DNA from: Clostridia bacterium
Lineage (GTDB): Bacteria > Bacillota_A > Clostridia > Oscillospirales > CAG-272
Length of the DNA: 10,261 bases
Assembly: GCA_017457545.1 (NCBI GenBank)
Contig: JAFTHF010000111.1
Location: forward strand, 1-10,261
Direction: 5' to 3'
Positions 1 to 6,969 of this stretch are shown piece after piece (the first letter of the stretch is position 1; each line of letters opens with the position of its first letter). The translations under genes were made by a program, and so were the position numbers. Below the pieces are notes generated by a model. The model saw only the letters and a program-made list of their open reading frames with translations, ran no database searches and was not told where the DNA came from.

Positions 1-1752
1 ACCGACCTTTCCTTTACTGTTGAGCTTGACGGAATCTATCAGATTACAGATATTTTCCTCTACAACGAGTTTGGCGATCACAAGGCAAGAGTCCGCATGG
101 GCACCCCCTTTACTTGGGAATTCGATAAGGAATTCACCCCTAAGATGCAGGAGTGGTGTGGCTTCAAGGCTGAGGCAGAAACTCAGTACATTAATTTTAA
201 ATTCAACAACAACGACGCACCAAGTGAAATACTTATTTACGGCTACAAGGTTAAGGACGTGGTTAAGGAGATTCCCGAAAGAAAGCCCCACGGCAAAACC
301 GACATGAGCGCCTTCGTAGGTATGAACGCATTTATCAACGACGGTGAGGATATTTGCCGTGCCGTTAACTATATCCGTGAATATCATCCATGGACATGGA
401 CTTGTAAGCCAAACATGGAAAATACTACAATTTCCTTTAACCCCGGTTATGCAAACGGCTGGGACTTTGAGGAATTCTACCGTAGAAACAGCTCCTACGG
501 TATAGATGTTTGTCCCACTATCTCATCTCACCGTTCAAGAGGTCCCAAGGACAACACCTGTGATTCCACAGATCCTAAAAACTACATGAGCTTTGCTACA
601 ATGCTTTTCCAGTTTGTAGCACGCTTCGGTCATAACAAGGATATTGACCCTTCACTTATTCAGGTAGACCCCGGTCAGACACCTAAAATTGGTCTTGGCT
701 ACCTTTCATCCGTTGAGCCTCTTAATGAGCCTGACGGAACTTGGCTTGGTAGAGAGCCTTACTTCTCTCCCTTTGAGCTTGCAGCATTCCTCAGCATGTG
801 CTATGACGGACATGAGGGAATGTATAAGAATGTAGGCGTTAAGCAGGCTGACCCCAACTTCAAAATGTCTATGTCAGGTGGCGCAGGTCTTAATCTTAAC
901 TACCTTCGTGCAATGGCATTCTGGGCAAAATATAACCGTAAGGACGGCAGACTTCCTTTTGATGTTATCAATGCCCACAGATATTGCGGTAAGAGCAAGG
1001 ATAAGAAGGGCTTTGTACAGAATGTTGACGTTAACATTGACGAGCGTGGCGATACAAACGAAAAGGTATATGTTGGAGTAAGCCCCGAGGAGGGTGATAT
1101 TGTAGGCGCATTCGACCCCATCAGAGAATGGCGTGACAGATATTATCCCGAGCTTGAAATCTGGCTTACCGAGTTTGGTTGGGATACAAATCAGGACTTC
1201 AGAACAGCTACCTCTGCCCACGCATATGCAGAATACACAGGCAGACAGGTACAGGCTATGTGGCTTGTGCGTGAATACTTGCTTTTAAGCTCTATCGGTA
1301 TCGAAAAGGCAGCAATGTATATGTCCCGTGACTGCGGACCCGAGGAAACAGCTGTAGGTAAGTACGGATCCAGCGGACTTATCAGATTCCCCATTGAAAT
1401 TAATCCTGCAATTGTAATTCAGGGTAACAAGAAGGACTCCTTCTACTATGTATATACTCTTAAGGAAACCCTTGGCGATACTTCCTTTGACTCCGAGCTT
1501 GAGGCTCCTAACGAAAACGTTAAGATATTCAAGTACGTTACAAAGGACGGCAAGGCAAAGTATGCCCTTTGGTGCGTAACCTCTGACGGAACTAAGGTTC
1601 CCGGCATGAAGTTCAGAATACCTAAGGGTGACTACAAGGTAGTTGAGCTTGTATATGAATCTGTACAGGGAAAACAGACAGACCTTGAATACAAGGACGG
1701 CTATGTAGTAGTAAATGTGTCAGAAAATCCTATATTCGTAGTGGAAAAATAA
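1..1752 (+). CDS. Clan GH-A-like glycoside hydrolase, copy 1 (5' end outside window)
   Basis: The reading frame is open from the first base, and its first residues (TDLSFTVELDGIY) align with residues 58-70 of the downstream paralogue, so about 57 N-terminal residues are probably missing and the ATG at 97 is internal. 583 residues are visible. Layout: the end of a beta-sandwich, probably carbohydrate-binding module (ending APSEILIYGYK), then a TIM-barrel-type catalytic region, then a C-terminal beta-rich module. The likely acid/base is the Glu of LNEPDGTW (codon 727-729) and the likely nucleophile the Glu of WLTEFGWD (codon 1171-1173). Their order and the Asn before the first Glu are the clan GH-A pattern. 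From this I infer a retaining glycosidase; family and substrate are not recognised. Whether it carries a signal peptide cannot be seen. It is followed by a strong hairpin terminator and then the paralogous gene. Overall it is very similar to that neighbour along its whole length, which indicates tandem duplication. Confidence 0.85.
   Translation, partial: TDLSFTVELDGIYQITDIFLYNEFGDHKARVRMGTPFTWEFDKEFTPKMQEWCGFKAEAETQYINFKFNNNDAPSEILIYGYKVKDVVKEIPERKPHGKTDMSAFVGMNAFINDGEDICRAVNYIREYHPWTWTCKPNMENTTISFNPGYANGWDFEEFYRRNSSYGIDVCPTISSHRSRGPKDNTCDSTDPKNYMSFATMLFQFVARFGHNKDIDPSLIQVDPGQTPKIGLGYLSSVEPLNEPDGTWLGREPYFSPFELAAFLSMCYDGHEGMYKNVGVKQADPNFKMSMSGGAGLNLNYLRAMAFWAKYNRKDGRLPFDVINAHRYCGKSKDKKGFVQNVDVNIDERGDTNEKVYVGVSPEEGDIVGAFDPIREWRDRYYPELEIWLTEFGWDTNQDFRTATSAHAYAEYTGRQVQAMWLVREYLLLSSIGIEKAAMYMSRDCGPEETAVGKYGSSGLIRFPIEINPAIVIQGNKKDSFYYVYTLKETLGDTSFDSELEAPNENVKIFKYVTKDGKAKYALWCVTSDGTKVPGMKFRIPKGDYKVVELVYESVQGKQTDLEYKDGYVVVNVSENPIFVVEK
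1237..1266 (+). repeat. 30-bp exact direct repeat, unit 1 (inside copy 1)
   Basis: These 30 bases are identical to 3216-3245 in copy 2. They encode TGRQVQAMWL in both genes and begin at a codon boundary in both. About 23 bases of the block also recur in the minus-strand copy around 4234-4256. This is a coding repeat left by gene duplication, not a mobile element. Confidence 0.9.
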
Positions 1753-1762
1753 TTACCAAACG

Positions 1763-1793
1763 AAGGCTTCGGTCTTTTGACCGAAGCCTTTTT
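1763..1793 (+). terminator. Rho-independent terminator between the tandem glycosidase genes
   Basis: A perfect 12-bp stem (AAGGCTTCGGTC at 1763-1774 with its complement at 1779-1790) encloses a TTTT loop and runs into a T stretch (1789-1793). It begins 10 bases after the stop codon of copy 1. Only 18 bases separate it from the ATG of copy 2, so it also lies in, or just ahead of, the leader of that gene. Confidence 0.9.
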
Positions 1794-1800
1794 AAATAAC

Positions 1801-1806
1801 GAGGTG
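1801..1806 (+). promoter_or_regulatory. Ribosome binding site of copy 2
   Basis: GAGGTG lies 5 bases before the ATG at 1812. An in-frame TAA at 1797-1799 rules out any longer N-terminus, so this site fixes the start and shows that copy 2 has no signal peptide. Confidence 0.85.
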
Positions 1807-1811
1807 ACAGT

Positions 1812-3731
1812 ATGAAAGCTTTAAAAATCAGAGTTACACCCCAGATGATAATTAACGATATGGGTCTTGAAAGACCTGCCAACTTCTTTGCGGAATTTGA
1901 TAAGGTAGGCGACCCTCTTTACGGAATTGAGGGAGAGGCTCCTCAAATCCATAGCAGATTCGACCATTGGTGGATAGGTGAGACCGACCTTATATTTACC
2001 GTTGAGCTTGACGGAATTTATAAAATCACAAATGTTTTATTCTACAATGACAGAGGCGACTTTGATGCTACTGTACGCATGGGCACACCCTTTAGCTGGG
2101 AATATGTAAATAAGTTTACCCAGAAAAAGCAGGTGTGGAGCAATATGGAGGTCGGATTTGACACAAGATACATAAACTTCAGCTTCAATAATAATGAGGC
2201 TCCATCCGAAATCTTGCTTTATGGCTACAAGGTTAAGGAAATTTCAGAAGAAATCCCTGACCCCGTGGATAAAAAGCCCTTTAAATTGGATAAATTTGTA
2301 GGTATGAACGGATTTGTAAACGATGCTGACGATATTGCGGGTGCCTGCACATATCTTCGTGAGTATCACAGCTGGTCCTGGACAAGCACAGGTAAGGGAT
2401 ATGATACTCTCTTCTCTCCTAATCCCAGTGTAAATCTTCGTTGGGACTTTGACGATTTCTATAAAAGACGCTATGAGTTTGGCATTGACGTTTGTCCTAC
2501 ACTTACCCACGGCGACAGAGATGTTAAGGATGAGGGTGTAGATTCCTTCAGCCCCGAGGCATATATCTCATACGCATCCTATATCTACCAGTATGTAGCA
2601 AGATATGGCTCAAACAAAAACGTTGACCCCGATACTATTAAGGTGGCAGAGAACCAGGAAAAGAAAATCGGTCTTGGATATATCTCCTATATTGAACCTC
2701 TTAATGAGCCTAACGGCACATGGCTTGGCAGAAATAAATTCTTCTCTCCCTATGAGCTTGCGGCACTTCTCAGCATGTGCTACGACGGACACGAGGGCGC
2801 ATACAAAAACGTAGGCGCAAAGCAGGCTGACCCGACTATGAAGGTGTCTATGTCCGGTCTTGCAGGTATTAACTTTGAATATATGCGCGCTATGGCATTC
2901 TGGGCAAAATACAACCGTAAGGACGGTAAGCTTCCCTTTGATGCAATCAATATGCACCACTACTGTGGCAAGAGCATTGACGCATCGGGTATTAAAAAGA
3001 ACGTTGACGTTAATATTGACGAGCGTGGTAATGTTGGCGAAAAGGTATATGTAGGTATCAGCTCCGAGGAGGGCGATATTGTAGGACGTCTCAGCGAGAT
3101 TGAGGAATGGCGCAAGAGATATGCGCCTCACCTTGAATACTGGCTTACCGAATTCGGTTGGGATACAAATCAGGATTACAGAACCTCCACCTCTGCCCAT
3201 GCATACGGTGAATATACAGGCAGACAGGTACAGGCTATGTGGCTTATCCGCGAGTATCTTATGCTTTCCTCCGCAAATATTGAGAGAGCTGCAATGTATA
3301 TGTCCCGTGACTGTGGACCTGAGGAAACCTCTGTTGGCAAGTACGCAACAAGCGGCCTTGTAAGATTCCCCATTGAGCTTGGCCCCAAGTGTGTAATTCA
3401 GGGCAATAAAAAGGATTCCTTCTATTATGTTTATACATTTAAGCTTCTTATTTCCGACTGCTACTTTGACGGGGAATTGGAAAGCGAAAATGTAAATGTA
3501 AAAATCTTTAAATACAGAACAGATGAGGGCAAATCAAAGTACGCACTCTGGTGTCCTACCTCCGACGGAACAAAGGTTCCATACTACAAATTCAAGCTTC
3601 CTACGGGCGAATACAGACTTGTAGAGCTTATAAACGAAAGCTACAAGGGTAAGCGCACAGACCTTGAGTACAAGGACGGATATGTATCCGTAAATATATC
3701 CGAAAACCCTGTTTTCATAATTGAAAAATAA
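1812..3731 (+). CDS. Clan GH-A-like glycoside hydrolase, copy 2, no signal peptide
   Basis: This is a complete 639-residue protein. Residues about 1-145 form a beta-sandwich module that may bind carbohydrate (ends APSEILLYGYK). Residues about 160-500 look like a TIM barrel, with likely acid/base Glu299 in LNEPNGTW and likely nucleophile Glu447 in WLTEFGWD. Residues about 535-639 are a C-terminal beta-rich module ending NISENPVFIIEK. The N-terminus (MKALKIRVTPQM) is not hydrophobic and has no lipobox, and an in-frame stop just upstream excludes a longer form. It is therefore probably cytoplasmic, or exported by a non-classical route. The two catalytic motifs are those of clan GH-A retaining glycosidases. 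I infer hydrolysis of a glycan or oligosaccharide of unknown type; the CAZy family was not recognised. It follows copy 1 directly after a terminator and converges on the lipoprotein paralogue. All the conserved blocks of copy 1 are present, including REYH, RQVQAMWL and MYMSRDCGPEET. Confidence 0.87.
   Translation: MKALKIRVTPQMIINDMGLERPANFFAEFDKVGDPLYGIEGEAPQIHSRFDHWWIGETDLIFTVELDGIYKITNVLFYNDRGDFDATVRMGTPFSWEYVNKFTQKKQVWSNMEVGFDTRYINFSFNNNEAPSEILLYGYKVKEISEEIPDPVDKKPFKLDKFVGMNGFVNDADDIAGACTYLREYHSWSWTSTGKGYDTLFSPNPSVNLRWDFDDFYKRRYEFGIDVCPTLTHGDRDVKDEGVDSFSPEAYISYASYIYQYVARYGSNKNVDPDTIKVAENQEKKIGLGYISYIEPLNEPNGTWLGRNKFFSPYELAALLSMCYDGHEGAYKNVGAKQADPTMKVSMSGLAGINFEYMRAMAFWAKYNRKDGKLPFDAINMHHYCGKSIDASGIKKNVDVNIDERGNVGEKVYVGISSEEGDIVGRLSEIEEWRKRYAPHLEYWLTEFGWDTNQDYRTSTSAHAYGEYTGRQVQAMWLIREYLMLSSANIERAAMYMSRDCGPEETSVGKYATSGLVRFPIELGPKCVIQGNKKDSFYYVYTFKLLISDCYFDGELESENVNVKIFKYRTDEGKSKYALWCPTSDGTKVPYYKFKLPTGEYRLVELINESYKGKRTDLEYKDGYVSVNISENPVFIIEK
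3216..3245 (+). repeat. 30-bp exact direct repeat, unit 2 (inside copy 2)
   Basis: This is the partner of 1237-1266, 1979 bases downstream and in the same codon phase. Recombination between the two units would give an in-frame hybrid of copies 1 and 2. Confidence 0.9.
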
Positions 3732-3734
3732 AAA

Positions 3735-3770
3735 GAGCCCCGACGGATTCAGTCCGTCGGGGATTTTTAT
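3735..3770. terminator. Bidirectional rho-independent terminator
   Basis: A perfect 10-bp GC-rich stem (CCCCGACGGA at 3738-3747 with its complement at 3753-3762) encloses the loop TTCAG. On the plus strand it is followed by ATTTTTATTTG. On the minus strand it is followed by CTCTTTTTATTTTTC. It sits between the stops of two convergent genes (plus-strand stop at 3729-3731, minus-strand stop at 3774-3776) and should serve both. Confidence 0.92.
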
Positions 3771-3773
3771 TTG

Positions 3774-6176
3774 TTATTTTTCTACTACAACGTAAATGGG
3801 GTTCTCGGAAACGTTAACTGTAACTATCTTATCAGCAGCTGTAAGATCTGTTTCAACACCGTAGATTTCGCCATATGCGTTTTCAACAAGCTTAGCGTTG
3901 TCAGCATCAATATAAAGCTTAAAGTCATTTACCTTTGTACCGTCAGATGTGGGGCACCAGAGGGCATATGCATAGTTGCCGTTTGCGTCTGCAAACTGAT
4001 AAATCAATACATCGCTTCTGCCGGAATCGATTTCCTGTACAAATGTGTAATCCTTAAGAGTTTCCTTAAGTGTATAAATATAGAAGTAGGAATCCTTCTT
4101 GTTACCCTGATAGTCAATTACACCACATGTACCGTACTGTACGTTATCGGTAGTATCCTCAGAGGTTCCGTCCTCACACATATACATAGTAGCCTTATCT
4201 ACGCCTGAAGCGGACATAAGAAGATATGCACGAACAAGCCACATAGCCTGTACCTGACGTGCTGTGTACTCTCCATATGCGTGACAAGCTGTCTTTGTTG
4301 TGTAGCTCTTAGCTGTATCCCAGCTAAACTCTGTAAGCCATACTTCCTTCTCGGGATAATACTTATCTCTGAGCTCAACAAGCTGTGAAAGCTCATCAAT
4401 AAGACCGAATTCCTCAGGAGATACGCCCATCATAACGGTCTGGCCGTTAATCTTGAACTCTCTGCAGAAATAGGAGTGAACGTTGAATGCATCGAATGCA
4501 ACCTGACCGTCTGCACGGTTAGCCTTCATCCAGTAAACCATAGATGCACAGTATCTTGAGCCGATACCTGCAAGACCTGCCATAGCTACCTTCATGTTGG
4601 GGTCAGCATTCTTAGCACCGAAGTGGTCGCTTTCGCCGTTGGGGTCAACAAGTGTATTGCCGTGTCCGTCATAAGCTGCAGATGTAAGCGCTGCGAGCTG
4701 ATAAGGAGTAAGTCCACGGCTATCCTCACCGTTAGGCTCATTACCAAGCTCAAGCCATGTGATGTAGCCTCTGCCTGTACCTGCCTCAGTTGTAAGAACA
4801 ACATGCTTCTTCAGAACCTCTACCAGCTCAGGAGTTCTGGTGCTACCGTAACGTCCTGCGAATCCAAACATATTATCTGCATATTTCTGGTAGGAGGAAG
4901 CAAGGAATCTTTCTTCCTCTGTAGCTAATCTACTAACTATTTTACCATCTGTACCTTTTGAGAAGATGGTAGCGATTTCGTCAGCCTCAGACCACTGAAT
5001 ACATGGAATAACGTTAAGTCCTGCCTGTGAGTATGACAAATAAAGTGAGTCAAAGTTACCAAGGTCTGACATAAAGGATGTAGCTGTCTTGGGATAGTAC
5101 TGCTTGTTATATGTCCAACCCATATTATGGTATTCACGCATTACGGTTGCACAGGACATCTGCTCTATTGTAGTGTTACCACCGCCGCCTGCAACAAATC
5201 CGCACATACCAACAAGCTCACCTACTGTGGGAAGCTTATGCGCCACTGTTGCCGGAGGATGATCGGATTCACCGCTCTGGTAACCGAAAAGCATAATTTC
5301 AACAGGCGCATCACCGTCAATGAAGGAAACCTGTACGTACTCAACATCAAGATCGATATCAGCCTCGTACCATGTCTTGTCAGTCATTTCTGAAGCCTTC
5401 AATACTACAACCTTATCCCACTCGGAGTCATCAGCACGGAAGTCAACAGCCTTCTTTGAGGCTCTGATAATAATATCCTTGCCCTCCTCCGGAACAACGT
5501 TAATGTATACAGCCACCTTATCTATAAAGGTAACATACTCAAGGTCCATAATAGGAGCAAGTCTTCTTGGCTGACCGAAGTTGTCAGCTGTATCATCGCT
5601 CTCCGAATATATCTTGGGAAGCTCAGAGATAGGACGGAAAAGCTTGCCGGGGATATTTTCCTCGTTCTGCTCATCAAAAAGCTGCTTGAAGTTTCTCAAG
5701 CTTTCACCGTGGTGTACGGTAATAGCATTAACAATCTTGCCGTAATCAATAGGAAGAAGCTCGCTGCCGCCAACACGAATAGTTTCCATTTCGCCATAAA
5801 CCTTACCGTCTTCTGTCTCAACATAAGGCTTAATTGCTACATAATACTTTGTATCGAGGGATGCAGTAATCTTCTTAACAACTGCTGTTTTACCAACACC
5901 GTCGCCCTTGATTTTCACTCTTGCTTCCTTAGCAGCTTCAAAATTCTCTTCTGTGATTTCCTCTTCGCTGTATCTTACATCGAAATCACATGTAGCATAA
6001 GGAGCATTAAAATTGAATGTAACCGCCTTTTTCTCTATTCCTGTTACACGAAGATATTCAATCTTAAGAGGTGTATTTGGGTTAACTGTTTCTTTGTTGC
6101 CGCAGGAGCTGAGTGTGAATGCAAGTGTACATACAAGCGCAACTGTAAGCAACAATAAAATGACTTTCTTCTTCAT
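3774..6176 (-). CDS. Lipoprotein clan GH-A-like glycoside hydrolase, copy 3
   Basis: 800 residues. It begins with a lysine-rich start (MKKK), a hydrophobic stretch and the lipobox LSSC, giving a lipidated Cys25, so it is probably anchored outside the cytoplasmic membrane. Residues about 37-136 resemble a fibronectin III fold (DVRYSEEE, then TKYYVAIKPYVET). Residues about 150-300 match the beta-sandwich module of the other two copies (APVEIMLFGYQ against APSEILLYGYK). Residues about 320-670 are the catalytic region, with likely acid/base Glu480 in LGNEPNGED and likely nucleophile Glu616 in WLTEFSWDT. The C-terminal module ends NVSENPIYVVVEK. Near the active site it differs from copies 1 and 2: GTW is replaced by GED, and FGWD by FSWD. 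It also lacks the RFPIE segment. I infer a surface glycosidase related to its neighbours but with a changed substrate preference. The start is supported by GGGAGG and a strong promoter just upstream. Confidence 0.9.
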   Translation of the reverse strand: MKKKVILLLLTVALVCTLAFTLSSCGNKETVNPNTPLKIEYLRVTGIEKKAVTFNFNAPYATCDFDVRYSEEEITEENFEAAKEARVKIKGDGVGKTAVVKKITASLDTKYYVAIKPYVETEDGKVYGEMETIRVGGSELLPIDYGKIVNAITVHHGESLRNFKQLFDEQNEENIPGKLFRPISELPKIYSESDDTADNFGQPRRLAPIMDLEYVTFIDKVAVYINVVPEEGKDIIIRASKKAVDFRADDSEWDKVVVLKASEMTDKTWYEADIDLDVEYVQVSFIDGDAPVEIMLFGYQSGESDHPPATVAHKLPTVGELVGMCGFVAGGGGNTTIEQMSCATVMREYHNMGWTYNKQYYPKTATSFMSDLGNFDSLYLSYSQAGLNVIPCIQWSEADEIATIFSKGTDGKIVSRLATEEERFLASSYQKYADNMFGFAGRYGSTRTPELVEVLKKHVVLTTEAGTGRGYITWLELGNEPNGEDSRGLTPYQLAALTSAAYDGHGNTLVDPNGESDHFGAKNADPNMKVAMAGLAGIGSRYCASMVYWMKANRADGQVAFDAFNVHSYFCREFKINGQTVMMGVSPEEFGLIDELSQLVELRDKYYPEKEVWLTEFSWDTAKSYTTKTACHAYGEYTARQVQAMWLVRAYLLMSASGVDKATMYMCEDGTSEDTTDNVQYGTCGVIDYQGNKKDSYFYIYTLKETLKDYTFVQEIDSGRSDVLIYQFADANGNYAYALWCPTSDGTKVNDFKLYIDADNAKLVENAYGEIYGVETDLTAADKIVTVNVSENPIYVVVEK

Positions 6177-6184
6177 TAAAATTT

Positions 6185-6190
6185 CCTCCC
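6185..6190 (-). promoter_or_regulatory. Ribosome binding site of the lipoprotein gene
   Basis: GGGAGG on the minus strand lies 8 bases before the ATG at 6176-6174. It is a strong Shine-Dalgarno match and supports the start that gives the lipoprotein signal. Confidence 0.88.
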
Positions 6191-6210
6191 ATTAGGATGC
6201 TTATACATAT

Positions 6211-6239
6211 ATAATACAAATTTTTGCGCGTTTTGTCAA
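6211..6239 (-). promoter_or_regulatory. Sigma-A-type promoter for the lipoprotein gene
   Basis: On the minus strand, TTGACA (6239-6234) is a perfect -35. A 17-base spacer and TATTAT (6216-6211) as -10 follow. Transcription would start near 6204, leaving a leader of about 28 bases before the ATG. The gene can therefore be transcribed on its own. The remaining spacer up to 6297 is AT-rich, with no convincing terminator for the upstream amidase gene, so some read-through from that gene is possible. Confidence 0.82.
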
Positions 6240-6297
6240 GCGTATTTATATATTTTTACTAATCAGAGGAGCTTTTTCCTATTCAACAGCCCTATTT

Positions 6298-6912
6298 TTA
6301 CGGATTTTGAGGCTGCGCACCGTTTTGGTCCTCGGTTTGAGCTCCGTTTTCCTCGGGCTGAGGCGGTGGAACGGGTGGGAACGGAGGATTGTATATAGAT
6401 TCAAAGCAATCTATGTTAAACCGTGCATCGTAGCGCACACCTATTATGTGAATAAATCTTTCAAAGGTATATTCATATTCGGACAGAGGCTTATCAAGGG
6501 CATCGTTGGTGTTGGCGCAGATATAAATCTCTCCATTTTCAATTTTGCTGATAATGAGAGTGTGATAGTAATCACCGTCCTCCTTAGCAAGCTGAACAAC
6601 ATCACCTATTTCTATATCCTCTCTGCCCACCTCCGTGCCGTATGGACCGATGCCCGTGTTGGAAGTCATAAAATCAAAAAAGAATTCCACGCCTGACCAA
6701 GAAGGGCTTCTCCGTCTTAACGACAGATAGTACCAGCCGTAAACAGGCTCAAAGTTCATTGCACAGCTTCCTGCCAGAACACACTGAGAAACAAAATTGG
6801 TACAGTTGCCACCTATTCCCTCAAAGGTATAAAAAATCGGATTGCGCTGAAAGGCAAATTTCCTTGCATAAGCCACAGCATTTTCTCTTACATATTCTCT
6901 TTCAAGTATCAT
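6298..6912 (-). CDS. Amidase_6-type cysteine amidase domain protein
   Basis: 204 residues. It resembles the putative amidase domain (Amidase_6, an NlpC/P60-like papain fold) found in many Firmicutes. The likely catalytic Cys37 is in GGNCTNFVSQC, the likely His117 in YYHTLIIS, and a third polar residue in the NTND stretch (134-137). The surrounding blocks AVAYARKFAFQRNP, GWYYLS and GDVVQL fit the same family. There is no signal peptide or membrane segment, so its location and target are unclear; family members are thought to cleave amide bonds, possibly in cell-wall peptides. After about residue 175 comes a proline-rich tail with two NGAQ units, which looks disordered. AAGGTGA precedes the ATG by 4 bases. 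It is divergent from the phosphate transporter gene and lies 121 bases upstream of the lipoprotein gene on the same strand. A functional link to the glycosidases is not shown. Confidence 0.85.
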   Translation of the reverse strand: MILEREYVRENAVAYARKFAFQRNPIFYTFEGIGGNCTNFVSQCVLAGSCAMNFEPVYGWYYLSLRRRSPSWSGVEFFFDFMTSNTGIGPYGTEVGREDIEIGDVVQLAKEDGDYYHTLIISKIENGEIYICANTNDALDKPLSEYEYTFERFIHIIGVRYDARFNIDCFESIYNPPFPPVPPPQPEENGAQTEDQNGAQPQNP

Positions 6913-6957
6913 AAAATCACCTTCCTCACAATAATTTTATGCTAAAGGGGTGATTTT
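6913..6957. repeat. Inverted repeat formed by two divergent ribosome binding sites
   Basis: AAAATCACC (6913-6921) and GGTGATTTT (6949-6957) are perfect inverted copies around a 27-base AT-rich centre. On the minus strand the left arm directly abuts the ATG of the amidase gene and contains its Shine-Dalgarno site. The right arm is the likely Shine-Dalgarno region of the transporter gene. Together they fill most of the 57-base divergent spacer. I could not identify a convincing -35/-10 pair for either gene here. Confidence 0.6.
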
Positions 6958-6969
6958 GATATAAAAATC

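Noticed and set aside
97..99. The ATG at 97 as the start of copy 1
   Set aside because: The frame is open to the window edge, and the residues before this ATG align with the paralogue, where the equivalent Met90 is internal.
2610..3200. A 196-codon open frame on the minus strand opposite copy 2, with a similar antisense frame at 874-1221 opposite copy 1
   Set aside because: They resemble each other only because the sense genes are paralogues. They have no ribosome binding site or recognisable domain and lie wholly inside well-supported genes.
3771..4208. A 145-codon open frame on the plus strand opposite the end of the lipoprotein gene
   Set aside because: It is antisense to conserved coding sequence, starts inside the terminator region and has an unlikely Cys/Ile/Val-rich composition.
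5709..6158. A 149-codon open frame on the plus strand opposite the start of the lipoprotein gene
   Set aside because: It is a shadow of a gene with a clear promoter, ribosome binding site and signal peptide, and has no domain of its own.
6241..6297. A possible terminator after the amidase gene
   Set aside because: Only a 4-bp AGGA/TCCT stem could be found, with no proper T stretch on the minus strand.
6307..6696. A 129-codon open frame on the plus strand opposite the amidase gene
   Set aside because: It is antisense to the conserved amidase motifs and has no ribosome binding site.
6913..6969. Candidate -10 boxes (TAAAAT on the minus strand, AATAAT on the plus strand) in the divergent spacer
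   Set aside because: Neither has an acceptable -35 at 16-18 bases, and the region is simply AT-rich.
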